A stretch of DNA of 39,868 bases, taken from assembly GCA_910578845.1 (NCBI GenBank), contig CAJTSL010000036.1, positions 1-39,868 of the forward strand. Reading direction: 5' to 3'. Each line of letters starts with the position of its first letter. Positions within the stretch are counted from its first letter, which is position 1. The translations under genes were made by a program, and so were the position numbers. Source of the DNA: an uncultured Lachnospiraceae bacterium (GTDB lineage: Bacteria > Bacillota > Clostridia > Lachnospirales > Lachnospiraceae). Of this stretch, positions 32,991 through 39,868 are shown one piece after another. A model generated the notes under the pieces. That model did no database searches, had not been told where the DNA came from, and saw only the letters and a list, made by a program, of their open reading frames with translations.

Positions 32991-34258
32991 TAGTAGAAAT
33001 TATTTCGGTAGGGACTGAAATCCTATTGGGCAATATCGTCAATACCAATGCGGCATATCTGTCAGAGAAATGCGCAGGAATTGGATTGTCTTGTTATTAT
33101 CAGGATGTGGTAGGCGATAATGAGGAGCGTTTGACGAATGTTATCCGGACGGCTCTTCAAAGAGCTGATGTTTTGCTTTTGTCAGGAGGCCTTGGGCCGA
33201 CGCAGGATGATCTGACGAAGGAAGTGGCCGCAAAGGTACTTGGCAGGAATCTTTATCTGCATGAATCCAGTAAAGAGGCGATCGATTCTTTTTTCAAAAG
33301 CAGGGGAATAGAGATTACGGAGAATAACTGGAAACAGGCAATGATGCCGGAAGGATGCATTGTGGTCGATAATCCGAATGGCACGGCGCCAGGGGTCATT
33401 ATAGAGGATAAGGGGAAGCATATTGTGCTGATGCCTGGGCCGCCGAATGAACTGGTTCCTATGTTTGAAAGCGCTATTATGCCGTACCTGAATGCACTAG
33501 AGCCTGGCATTATATATTCTCAGACTGTTAAGATCTGTGGTGTCGGTGAGAGTAAAGCGGAGAGCATGGTTGAGGACATGATTGCTGCACAGAGCAACCC
33601 CACGATTGCGACTTATGCCAAAACCGGAGAAGTCCATCTGCGTGTGACGGCAAGGGCGGAAGATGAGAAAGAAGCAAAGAAGCTGGTAAAGCCTGTAGTC
33701 AAAGAGTTAAAAGGGCGTTTCGGGAACAATGTTTATACGACGCAGGAAGATGTTACTTTAGAGCGGGCGGTAGTAGATTTGCTTCTTGCCAATAATCTTA
33801 CGGTCAGTACGGTGGAATCCTGTACAGGTGGCATGCTTGCCGCCAGGCTGATAAACGTGCCGGGTGTTTCGGAAGTATTTAAGACAGGATATATTACATA
33901 TTCCAATAAGTCCAAGAGGAAAATTCTCGGCATCAAAAAATCAACTTTAGAAAAGCATGGTGCAGTCAGCCCAGAGATTGCGAAAGAAATGGCAAAGGGA
34001 GCTTCTTTGTTTGCCAAAGCGGATGTGACAGTCGGGATTACCGGCGTAGCCGGGCCTGATGGCGGTTCGGAAGAAAAACCGGTAGGTCTCGTCTATATCG
34101 CATGCAGCGTATGTGGACGCGTCAATGTGCGTGAGTGCCATTTTAGCGGAAGCCGGATGAAAATCCGGGAAAGCAGTGTATCAGCCGCATTATCTTTGAT
34201 GCGTGAGTCTATTCTTGCATATTTTAGCGAAGTGACTTTTGGCGCAAAGAAATCATAG
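32987..34258 (+). CDS. cinA: CinA family protein (competence/damage-inducible; NMN deamidase-like)
   Basis: Two-domain CinA. N-terminal MoCF-like domain (IISVGTEILLGNIVNTNAAYLS, LSGGLGPTQDDLTKE, GMPGPPNE-like LMPGPPNELVPMF) and C-terminal nicotinamide-nucleotide amidase domain (STVESCTGGMLAARL, GITGVAGPDGG). It has 423 residues. In Firmicutes it usually lies directly upstream of recA; here a 1.7 kb gene intervenes. The ATG overlaps the pgsA stop. Confidence 0.94.
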   Translation: MIVEIISVGTEILLGNIVNTNAAYLSEKCAGIGLSCYYQDVVGDNEERLTNVIRTALQRADVLLLSGGLGPTQDDLTKEVAAKVLGRNLYLHESSKEAIDSFFKSRGIEITENNWKQAMMPEGCIVVDNPNGTAPGVIIEDKGKHIVLMPGPPNELVPMFESAIMPYLNALEPGIIYSQTVKICGVGESKAESMVEDMIAAQSNPTIATYAKTGEVHLRVTARAEDEKEAKKLVKPVVKELKGRFGNNVYTTQEDVTLERAVVDLLLANNLTVSTVESCTGGMLAARLINVPGVSEVFKTGYITYSNKSKRKILGIKKSTLEKHGAVSPEIAKEMAKGASLFAKADVTVGITGVAGPDGGSEEKPVGLVYIACSVCGRVNVRECHFSGSRMKIRESSVSAALSLMRESILAYFSEVTFGAKKS

Positions 34259-34299
34259 GAACAGGAAACGTAAGAGGAGAAAGGAGTAGGGCAAGGGAA

Positions 34300-36036
34300 A
34301 TGAGTGAACAAGGACAATTTGATTTATGCCCTAAATGCGGAGGAATTGCCAGAGACGGCATATGCCAGAGCTGTGGATATGAGATTCCGGGCATTCAGGA
34401 TGCCATAGGAGAAGACGAAATGAAAGAGCAGGGACAGCCGGAAGCCGGAGAGAAGCAGCCAGTGGACGAGGCGCCTACAAAGCAGCAGACGCAAGACCTT
34501 CCTCATGAAGACGTTTTATATGTTACGCCTGACGTATACCAGACACAGAGCGGACAGGATTTATATCATACGCCAGATGTCAACGCAGAACATTGCCATG
34601 CAGCCGGGATGTTTTCCGGAGAACAGGCAGATAATGGGACAGAGCCGGAAATATGGCATAAACAGGATGCCAATGCCCAAAACCAATATGAGCAAGGGCA
34701 ATATAGCCAGTACCAGAATCCCCAGGAGCAGTATGGGCAAAACCGGTATGGTCAGGATCAGTGGAACCAAAACCAATATAACCAGGGACAATACGGGCAG
34801 AGCCAATATAATCAGGTGCAGTACGGGCAGAATGAATATAACCGGGGACAATATGGGCAGAGCCAATATAACCAGGGACAATACGGACAGAACGAATATA
34901 ACCGGGGACAATACGGACAGAACGAATACAACCAGGGACAATACGGGCAGAGCCAATATGGCCAGGGGCAATATGGTCAGAACCAATATAACCAGAATCA
35001 GTATACGCAGAGTCAGTATAGCCAGAATCCATACGGTAATCCGCCATATGGCAATAACCAATTTGCTAATAATCCATACAGTCCTTATGCAACGCCACCG
35101 GCTAAGAAACATACCGGCTTGATCATTGGCGTGATCATTACTGTTGCCGTATTGTTTTTCGTTGCGCTTTTTGCTTTGGTGTATCATGCGCTGGAAGTGT
35201 TCTCGAAAATGAAGGATTCTGGTGTTGATACGGATCATGTGGAAGAATTCTACCGAGAGTATTTTGATGATGACTTTTACGATGACAATTACGGTGATCG
35301 TGATGATTATGGCTATAATGATTATTATGACGATGACTATTATGACGATTATTATTATGATGATTATTATGACGACGATTATTACCATGATTACGATAAT
35401 GACGAATACTATACGTTGCACGATGACTTAAAAGAAGGCTTATCCTATTCAATCGAGTGGGGAGATTATGAATATGAGCCGGATGATGCAGATGTGATTA
35501 TTCTCGTTGAATATCCCATTATTGTGGGAGATGATATACCTAACCTGGATAAAATCAATGAGCTTTTTGCGAATGAGGTATCTGTTTTCCAAGAATATTA
35601 CGATGAAGAATATTCGGGTTATATGACGGATGAAGACAGTTATTTTTATGTTTCAGCCATGGGATACGTGACTTATATGGATGAAGATGTGCTAAGCGTG
35701 GTATTTCATGAAAATGTATATTCAGATTATTATGATTCGGCATATCTTTATAGCATTAATATCGATATGCGGGATGGTGTGGTTCTAGACAATACGGATA
35801 TCATTGCGGTAAATGATGAATTTTCTATAGATTTCCGTTATCGGAGCGATGAGCAGAACGGAACGATTGACGCGTTAGATATGATGTCGGACCAGGAGAT
35901 CACAGAGTATTTGGCAAATGAAGACAATGCCATTATTTTCTATACGCCGCAGGGAATGGAAATCGGATTTAATTACGAGGAAGGATGGGTGACAGTCACC
36001 TATCGAGATTATAAGGATTATCTGAATATTTTCTAA
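34300..36036 (+). CDS. Zinc-ribbon membrane protein with prion-like Q/Y/G/N repeats and D/Y tract
   Basis: I do not recognise this as a named family. In order: a zinc ribbon with C10-x2-C13 and C22-x2-C25; an acidic, Gln-rich stretch; a repeat tract at about residues 128-247 built of decapeptides such as YNQGQYGQSQ; one membrane helix at about 274-297 after a KKH stop-transfer pair; a D/Y tract at about 321-371; and a C-terminal domain to residue 578. That domain (VEYPIIVGDDIPNLDKINELF, later YLYSINIDMRDGVVLDNTDI) resembles the DUF3298/RsiV-type extracellular fold, which is a tentative call. The predicted topology has the zinc ribbon and repeats inside and the D/Y tract and domain outside. 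It might sense or bind something at the envelope. It separates cinA from recA. Confidence 0.8.
   Translation: MSEQGQFDLCPKCGGIARDGICQSCGYEIPGIQDAIGEDEMKEQGQPEAGEKQPVDEAPTKQQTQDLPHEDVLYVTPDVYQTQSGQDLYHTPDVNAEHCHAAGMFSGEQADNGTEPEIWHKQDANAQNQYEQGQYSQYQNPQEQYGQNRYGQDQWNQNQYNQGQYGQSQYNQVQYGQNEYNRGQYGQSQYNQGQYGQNEYNRGQYGQNEYNQGQYGQSQYGQGQYGQNQYNQNQYTQSQYSQNPYGNPPYGNNQFANNPYSPYATPPAKKHTGLIIGVIITVAVLFFVALFALVYHALEVFSKMKDSGVDTDHVEEFYREYFDDDFYDDNYGDRDDYGYNDYYDDDYYDDYYYDDYYDDDYYHDYDNDEYYTLHDDLKEGLSYSIEWGDYEYEPDDADVIILVEYPIIVGDDIPNLDKINELFANEVSVFQEYYDEEYSGYMTDEDSYFYVSAMGYVTYMDEDVLSVVFHENVYSDYYDSAYLYSINIDMRDGVVLDNTDIIAVNDEFSIDFRYRSDEQNGTIDALDMMSDQEITEYLANEDNAIIFYTPQGMEIGFNYEEGWVTVTYRDYKDYLNIF
34681..35040 (+). 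repeat. In-frame 30 bp (10-residue) tandem repeat tract
   Basis: Degenerate 30 bp units, e.g. CAGGGACAATACGGGCAGAG then CCAATATAAC, are repeated without spacers within the coding frame, best ordered between 34780 and 34980. They encode NQGQYGQSQY-like decapeptides. Variation is mostly synonymous or N/S/E/G exchange at fixed places, as expected of a selected low-complexity tract. Copy number is likely to vary between strains. Confidence 0.85.
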
Positions 36037-36079
36037 GAAATGCGGATGGCTATTTCTAGAAAGAATTTGATCAGATCAG

Positions 36080-36130
36080 TTGACAGGGCATCTTTTGTAA
36101 GCTATGATGGACATACGAAAGATGCTCTGT
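36080..36130 (+). promoter_or_regulatory. Upstream recA promoter overlapped by a 17 bp inverted repeat
   Basis: TTGACA (36080-36085), a 17-nt spacer and TATGAT (36103-36108) form a near-consensus sigma-A promoter. An inverted repeat spans it: a 17-nt arm at 36083-36099 starting ACAGGGCATC pairs with 36114-36130 with two wobbles around a 14-nt loop. For transcripts from this promoter the left arm is not transcribed, so it could be an operator. For transcripts coming from the upstream gene it could be a terminator, although no T tract follows. Confidence 0.65.
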
Positions 36131-36135
36131 GAATT

Positions 36136-36191
36136 ATTCTGCTTTGCATATCCGGCGTCTCGCCAACATTTCAAAGCAAAAACAACAGAAT
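36136..36191 (+). promoter_or_regulatory. Stem-loop structure in the recA leader
   Basis: In the 334 bp between 36037 and recA, beyond the two promoters, nested pairings occur: ATTCTG (36136-36141) with CAGAAT (36186-36191), TGCTTTG (36140-36146) with CAAAGCA (36172-36178), and GGCG (36154-36157) with CGCC (36161-36164). The first two overlap by two bases and are partly alternative. A purine-rich stretch to about 36222 follows, with no convincing ORF. It would be part of a leader from the upstream promoter. Confidence 0.4.
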
Positions 36192-36299
36192 GAGAAAAAG
36201 GTGGAGAGGAGGATAGAGAGAGGTTTATTGGACTTTATAAATGGTAAAATAATCTTAGCTTTTGGGAACTGATATAAGCAGGGAAGCAAAAAGTAAATA

Positions 36300-36348
36300 T
36301 TGACAAAGACGAACATTTGTTTTATTCTGGATATAGAACAGATGTTCT
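36300..36348 (+). promoter_or_regulatory. recA proximal promoter with two LexA-like boxes
   Basis: TTGACA (36300-36305), a 17-nt spacer and TATTCT (36323-36328) form the promoter. CGAACATTTGTTTT (36310-36323) lies in the spacer and AGAACAGATGTTCT (36335-36348), a perfect palindrome, lies at the expected start site. Both fit the Gram-positive LexA pattern closely, so SOS control of recA is likely. Confidence 0.8.
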
Positions 36349-36370
36349 GAAACGAAAAGGAGATTGGGTC

Positions 36371-37480
36371 ATGGAAAGAGAAGATAAGTTAAAAGCATTA
36401 GATGCAGCCATCGGACAGATAGAAAGACAGTTTGGAAAAGGGGCGGTCATGAAATTAGGCGATCCGTCCGCCCAGATGAATATAGAAACGATTCCTACAG
36501 GGTCTTTGAGCTTGGATATCGCATTGGGGCTAGGCGGTATTCCGAAAGGAAGAATTGTAGAAATCTACGGCCCGGAATCAAGCGGTAAGACAACGGTAAC
36601 TTTACATATGATAGCCGAAGTACAAAAGAGAGGCGGGATCGCAGGTTTTATTGATGCGGAACATGCTTTGGATCCTGTTTATGCCAAGAACATTGGTGTT
36701 GATGTGGATAACCTCTATATCTCACAGCCGGATAATGGGGAGCAGGCATTAGAGATTACGGAGACGATGGTGCGTTCCGGCGCGATTGACATTGTTGTTG
36801 TTGACTCTGTTGCGGCGCTTGTGCCAAAAGCAGAGATTGATGGGGATATGGGAGACTCCCATGTCGGCTTACAGGCAAGGCTGATGTCGCAGGCGCTTCG
36901 TAAGCTTACGGCTGTCATCAGTAAATCTAACTGTACGGTTGTATTTATCAACCAGCTTCGTGAGAAAGTCGGTATTATGTTTGGGAATCCAGAGACTACC
37001 ACTGGTGGCCGCGCGTTGAAATTCTATTCGTCCGTCAGGTTAGATGTCAGGAGGATAGAAGCTTTAAAACAAGGAGGGGAAGTCATCGGTAACAGAACAA
37101 GAGTTAAAGTAGTCAAGAATAAAATTGCGCCGCCGTTCAAAGAAGCGGAGTTTGATATTATGTTTGGCGAAGGGATTTCCGGCGTCGGGGATATTCTTGA
37201 CCTTGCTGCCGAAAACAGCATTATCAGTAAAAGCGGCGCATGGTATGCTTACGATGGAAATAAGATCGGGCAGGGCAGGGAGAATGCGAAACAATATCTA
37301 CGGGATAATCCTGCAATCTGTGAAGAAGTGGAACGTAAAGTCCGGGAATTGTTCAATTTAGAAGCAGCAGAAGAGGATACGGCTGTAAAACCTGTTCCAG
37401 AGAAGGCTGCTAAAGAAAAATCATCCGCTAAGAGCGTGAAAGAGAAAGCGGGCGATGCCGCGAAAGCTTCCGCGGAATAA
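36371..37480 (+). CDS. recA: Recombinase RecA
   Basis: DNA strand-exchange protein and SOS co-protease. Walker A GPESSGKTT lies at residues 67-75; the conserved FIDAEHALDP, LLxSQPD-like YISQPDNGEQALEI, loop L1/L2 region (VPKAEIDGDMGDSHVGLQARLMSQALRK cut across, then NQLREKVGIMFGNPETTTGG) and KNKIAPPFKEAEFDI are intact. ATG 36371 is preceded by AAAGGAG; the frame upstream runs through the LexA boxes and is not coding. About 369 residues, with a K/E/A-rich C-terminal tail of about 35 residues. recX and rny follow. Confidence 0.98.
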   Translation: MEREDKLKALDAAIGQIERQFGKGAVMKLGDPSAQMNIETIPTGSLSLDIALGLGGIPKGRIVEIYGPESSGKTTVTLHMIAEVQKRGGIAGFIDAEHALDPVYAKNIGVDVDNLYISQPDNGEQALEITETMVRSGAIDIVVVDSVAALVPKAEIDGDMGDSHVGLQARLMSQALRKLTAVISKSNCTVVFINQLREKVGIMFGNPETTTGGRALKFYSSVRLDVRRIEALKQGGEVIGNRTRVKVVKNKIAPPFKEAEFDIMFGEGISGVGDILDLAAENSIISKSGAWYAYDGNKIGQGRENAKQYLRDNPAICEEVERKVRELFNLEAAEEDTAVKPVPEKAAKEKSSAKSVKEKAGDAAKASAE

Positions 37481-37501
37481 CAGGCAGGAGAGAAACTGGT
37501 C

Positions 37502-38125
37502 ATGTTAATAACAGAAATGATGCCGCTTACAAAATCGAGGTATAAGATTACATTAGAAGATGGGAGCGTATTTGTATTATATAGAGGAGAGCTTCGGCGC
37601 TTTTGCCTACAGATGGGGGAGGAGGTTACGGAAGATGTCTATGATAGCATTTTCCGGGAGATTCTCCCGAAAAGGGCAAAGCTACGATGTATGAATTTAT
37701 TAAAAACAAAAGACTATACAAGGAAACAGTTAGAAGAAAAGCTAATACAGGGAGAGTATCCGGCGGAAATCATTGCAGAAGCCATTGCCTATGTGGAATC
37801 TTACGGTTATATCAATGATGAAAAATATGCCAAGGATTATATTTCATATCATATGCAGACAAGGAGCAGGAAACGGATAGAGAATGACCTGGCAAGAAAA
37901 GGGATAGACAGGGATTTGGTCTGTGCTGCCTTTACGGAATTAGAAGAAGATGGGATCGAAATGGATGAAACTGCGATGGTACAGAAAATCCTTATGAAAA
38001 AAAATTTCCGTGTCCAGGACACGACATATGAGGAAAGACAAAAGATGTGTGCGTATCTTTACCGAAAGGGGTTTCATACAAATACAATCTCAAAAGCACT
38101 TCTGCTTGACATAACATCATTTTAG
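37502..38125 (+). CDS. recX: Regulatory protein RecX
   Basis: Modulator of RecA filaments. The 207 residues are built of three-helix RecX repeats, with RCMNLLKTKDYTRKQLEEKL and YVESYGYINDEKYAKDYI as the clearest family segments, and a C-terminal KGFHTNTISKAL. It lies 21 bp after recA. GGAGAG precedes the ATG; a second in-frame Met follows five codons later. Its 3' end contains the rny promoter. Confidence 0.9.
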   Translation: MLITEMMPLTKSRYKITLEDGSVFVLYRGELRRFCLQMGEEVTEDVYDSIFREILPKRAKLRCMNLLKTKDYTRKQLEEKLIQGEYPAEIIAEAIAYVESYGYINDEKYAKDYISYHMQTRSRKRIENDLARKGIDRDLVCAAFTELEEDGIEMDETAMVQKILMKKNFRVQDTTYEERQKMCAYLYRKGFHTNTISKALLLDITSF

Positions 38126-38134
38126 GGGTAGAAT
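38106..38134 (+). promoter_or_regulatory. Sigma-A promoter of rny, inside the recX 3' end
   Basis: TTGACA (38106-38111), a 17-nt spacer spanning the recX stop codon, and TAGAAT (38129-38134). A near-consensus promoter that would make rny expression independent of SOS-controlled recA. Confidence 0.7.
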
Positions 38135-38153
38135 TAGATTATTGTAATTTTCG

Positions 38154-38213
38154 ATCGCTAATTCTTGTAGAATTAGTGATATGTAATTAGAATGTTTTTG
38201 AAAGATACATTCT
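38154..38213 (+). promoter_or_regulatory. Two stem-loops in the rny leader
   Basis: ATCGCTAATTCT (38154-38165) pairs with AGAATTAGTGAT (38169-38180) with one wobble and a 3-nt loop; AGAATGT (38189-38195) pairs with ACATTCT (38207-38213). Neither has a T tract. They could protect the rny mRNA or serve as sites for RNase Y autoregulation, as reported for RNases in other bacteria (inference). Confidence 0.45.
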
Positions 38214-38260
38214 GTTATAGATATGTACAATGAAAATTAAATAAGGAGGTGCTCCTGTAA

Positions 38261-39808
38261 ATGCTTGATGTTGTGATAGCAGTAGTCATCACTCTTGCTA
38301 TATCCATTCCGGCTTCAGCCGCTATAGCGACCAATTACCGTAAGAAAGTAGTGGAAGCGAAGATTGGAAATGCAGACGAGAAGGCGAGAGAAATTATTGA
38401 TGAAGCTCTCAAGACAGCAGAAACGAAGAAGCGCGAAGCGTTACTTGAAGCCAAAGAAGAGACCATTCACGCAAAGAATGAGTTGGACAAGGAAATTAAG
38501 GAACGTCGTGCCGAGGCGCAGCGATATGAGCGCAGGGTTCAGCAGAAAGAAGAGAACATTGATAAGAAAGCAGATGCTATTGAGAAAAAGGAAGCAAGTT
38601 TGGTTGCAAGAGAAGAATCCCTTGCCAAACAACGCGAAGAAATTGCAAAACTGAATGAGCAGAGATTACAGGAACTAGAACGAATCTCAGGTTTGACCTC
38701 CGAGCAAGCAAAAGATTATTTGTTGAAAATTGTTGAAGATGAAGTAAAACATGAAGCTGCTGTGATGATCAAAGAAGTAGAAAGCAGAGCGAAGGAAGAA
38801 GCAGATAAGAAAGCGAAGGAATATGTAGTAACGGCAATTCAGAAGTGTGCTGCCGATCATGTTTCGGAGACGACAATATCTGTTGTTCAGCTTCCAAACG
38901 ACGAAATGAAGGGAAGGATTATTGGTAGAGAGGGACGTAATATTAGGACTCTTGAGACCATGACAGGCGTTGACTTGATTATTGATGATACACCTGAAGC
39001 AGTTATTCTATCCGGGTTCGACCCAATTCGGCGTGAGGTGGCGAGAATTGCGCTTGAGAAATTAATCGTAGATGGACGTATCCATCCGGCAAGAATTGAA
39101 GAAATGGTTGAGAAAGCGCAAAAAGAAGTAGAGGTAATGATAAAAGAGGAAGGTGAAGCGGCTACGCTTGAAGTAGGCGTACACGGTATTCATCCCGAAC
39201 TTGTCAGGTTACTTGGTAAAATGAAGTTTAGGACCAGTTATGGACAGAACGCTTTGAAGCATTCCATTGAAGTAGCACAGCTTTCTGGGCTGTTGGCCGC
39301 AGAAATGGGATTGGATGTCAGAGTAGCTAAGCGTGCAGGCCTTTTGCACGATATTGGTAAAGCGGTTGACCATGAAATGGAAGGTTCTCATATTCAGTTA
39401 GGTGTTGGCCTATGTAGGAAATACAAGGAGTCACCGATTGTCATTAACGCAGTAGAGTCCCATCATGGAGATGTGGAGCCTCAGACATTAATTGCATGTC
39501 TGGTACAAGCTGCAGATACGATTTCTGCTGCAAGGCCAGGTGCAAGAAGAGAAACATTAGAAACATATACAAGCAGGTTAAAACAATTAGAAGACATTAC
39601 AAACAATTTCAAAGGTGTTGATAAATCTTTTGCTATTCAGGCAGGTAGAGAGATTCGTGTTATGGTAGTTCCAGAACAGATTACGGATTCTGACATGGTA
39701 TTGCTCGCAAGAGATATTTCCAAGCAGATTGAAGCTGAATTGGAATATCCTGGACAGATTAAAGTCAATGTAATCCGTGAAAGTCGTGTTATCGACTATG
39801 CCAAATAG
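38261..39808 (+). CDS. rny: Ribonuclease Y
   Basis: Membrane-anchored endoribonuclease that initiates mRNA decay in Firmicutes. N-terminal membrane helix (about residues 3-23), a long charged coiled coil to about 170, a KH domain (LPNDEMKGRIIGREGRNIR near 208-226), and an HD domain with RAGLLHDIGKAVDHE near residues 357-371 and VESHHGDVEP. Its 515 residues match the family. AAGGAGGTG precedes the ATG. After the stop, 39809-39868 holds a weak hairpin (AGGGGCT with AGCCCT) and no gene. Confidence 0.97.
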   Translation: MLDVVIAVVITLAISIPASAAIATNYRKKVVEAKIGNADEKAREIIDEALKTAETKKREALLEAKEETIHAKNELDKEIKERRAEAQRYERRVQQKEENIDKKADAIEKKEASLVAREESLAKQREEIAKLNEQRLQELERISGLTSEQAKDYLLKIVEDEVKHEAAVMIKEVESRAKEEADKKAKEYVVTAIQKCAADHVSETTISVVQLPNDEMKGRIIGREGRNIRTLETMTGVDLIIDDTPEAVILSGFDPIRREVARIALEKLIVDGRIHPARIEEMVEKAQKEVEVMIKEEGEAATLEVGVHGIHPELVRLLGKMKFRTSYGQNALKHSIEVAQLSGLLAAEMGLDVRVAKRAGLLHDIGKAVDHEMEGSHIQLGVGLCRKYKESPIVINAVESHHGDVEPQTLIACLVQAADTISAARPGARRETLETYTSRLKQLEDITNNFKGVDKSFAIQAGREIRVMVVPEQITDSDMVLLARDISKQIEAELEYPGQIKVNVIRESRVIDYAK

Positions 39809-39868
39809 TACTTAAAGGGGCTGTCGGGAAATAGAAAGCCCTAAGCAAAACAGGGGCAGGTGCGACTT

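Noticed and set aside
34780..35010. Regular 30 bp repeats that could be taken for a CRISPR array
   Set aside because: Units are contiguous without spacers, keep one reading frame and encode a repeated decapeptide; no cas genes are near.
34505..35122. 205-codon open frame in the +2 frame over the same repeats
   Set aside because: Stop-free only because the 30 bp repeat is a multiple of three. The main frame has the zinc ribbon, membrane helix and C-terminal domain.
34561..35421. 286-codon open frame on the minus strand opposite the repeat protein, translating to poly-I/V runs
   Set aside because: It is the antisense reading of Gln/Tyr/Asp codon repeats. Composition is implausible and no ribosome binding site or neighbouring promoter supports it.
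36134..36316. 60-codon minus-strand ORF upstream of recA, hydrophobic and Phe/Cys-rich
   Set aside because: It begins within the LexA/promoter region, with no ribosome binding site or family resemblance.
39809..39868. GGGGCTGTCGGGAAATAG at the window end, reminiscent of IS ends
   Set aside because: Only 60 bp are visible, with no partner repeat or transposase; a weak hairpin could equally be a terminator.

Overview
The window is a continuous stretch of low-to-moderate GC chromosome from a spore-forming Firmicute of class Clostridia, most likely Lachnospiraceae. That placement rests on protein character and gene order and is an inference, because no rRNA or tRNA gene is present to anchor it. 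Nearly every gene is on the + strand, spacing is tight, and Shine-Dalgarno sites are strong and purine-rich. I see no CRISPR array, complete IS, prophage, tRNA or rRNA.

Layout. (1) 1-1533: rarA behind a LexA-like box, closed by two tandem terminators. (2) 1556-7218: the complete spoIIIAA-AH operon behind a sigma-E-like promoter. A 200 bp hairpin-forming MITE-like element flanked by a 22 bp direct repeat sits between spoIIIAD and spoIIIAE. (3) 7220-11452: deoB, prfC and an exported transglutaminase-fold protein. (4) 11495-22860: the classic Clostridia block asp23-nusB-xseA-xseB-ispA-dxs-tlyA-nadK-argR-recN-spoIVB-spo0A. (5) 22896-26835: glgA behind a hairpin-rich leader, a SpoVB/MurJ-like flippase and two small CotF-type coat proteins. 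(6) 27045-28865: rqcH on the minus strand, divergent from (7) 28941-34258: yicC-remA-gmk-rpoZ-rimO-pgsA-cinA. (8) 34300-36036: an unrecognised membrane protein with a zinc ribbon, a prion-like Q/Y/G/N repeat tract and a D/Y-rich tract, lying inside the usually conserved cinA-recA neighbourhood. (9) 36080-39808: recA with two promoters and two LexA-like boxes, recX, and rny with its own promoter.

The main anomaly is spo0A. The gene at the canonical position after spoIVB encodes only 175 residues. The DNA-binding domain is intact, but the receiver is reduced to about its first 34 residues: the phospho-acceptor region is missing and one residue of the acidic pair is changed to Arg. The rest of the sporulation set here (SpoIIIA channel, SpoIVB with its catalytic triad, coat proteins) looks intact. 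This suggests either sporulation control without phosphorelay input to this protein, or recent loss of regulation.

Other points of interest are a palindromic repeat family shared by the spoIIIAD-AE element and a 41 bp palindrome after the flippase gene, the prion-like membrane protein, SOS-type sites at both rarA and recA, and structured leaders before argR, glgA, recA and rny. All similarity statements come from reading the sequence against remembered family features; no database search was run.
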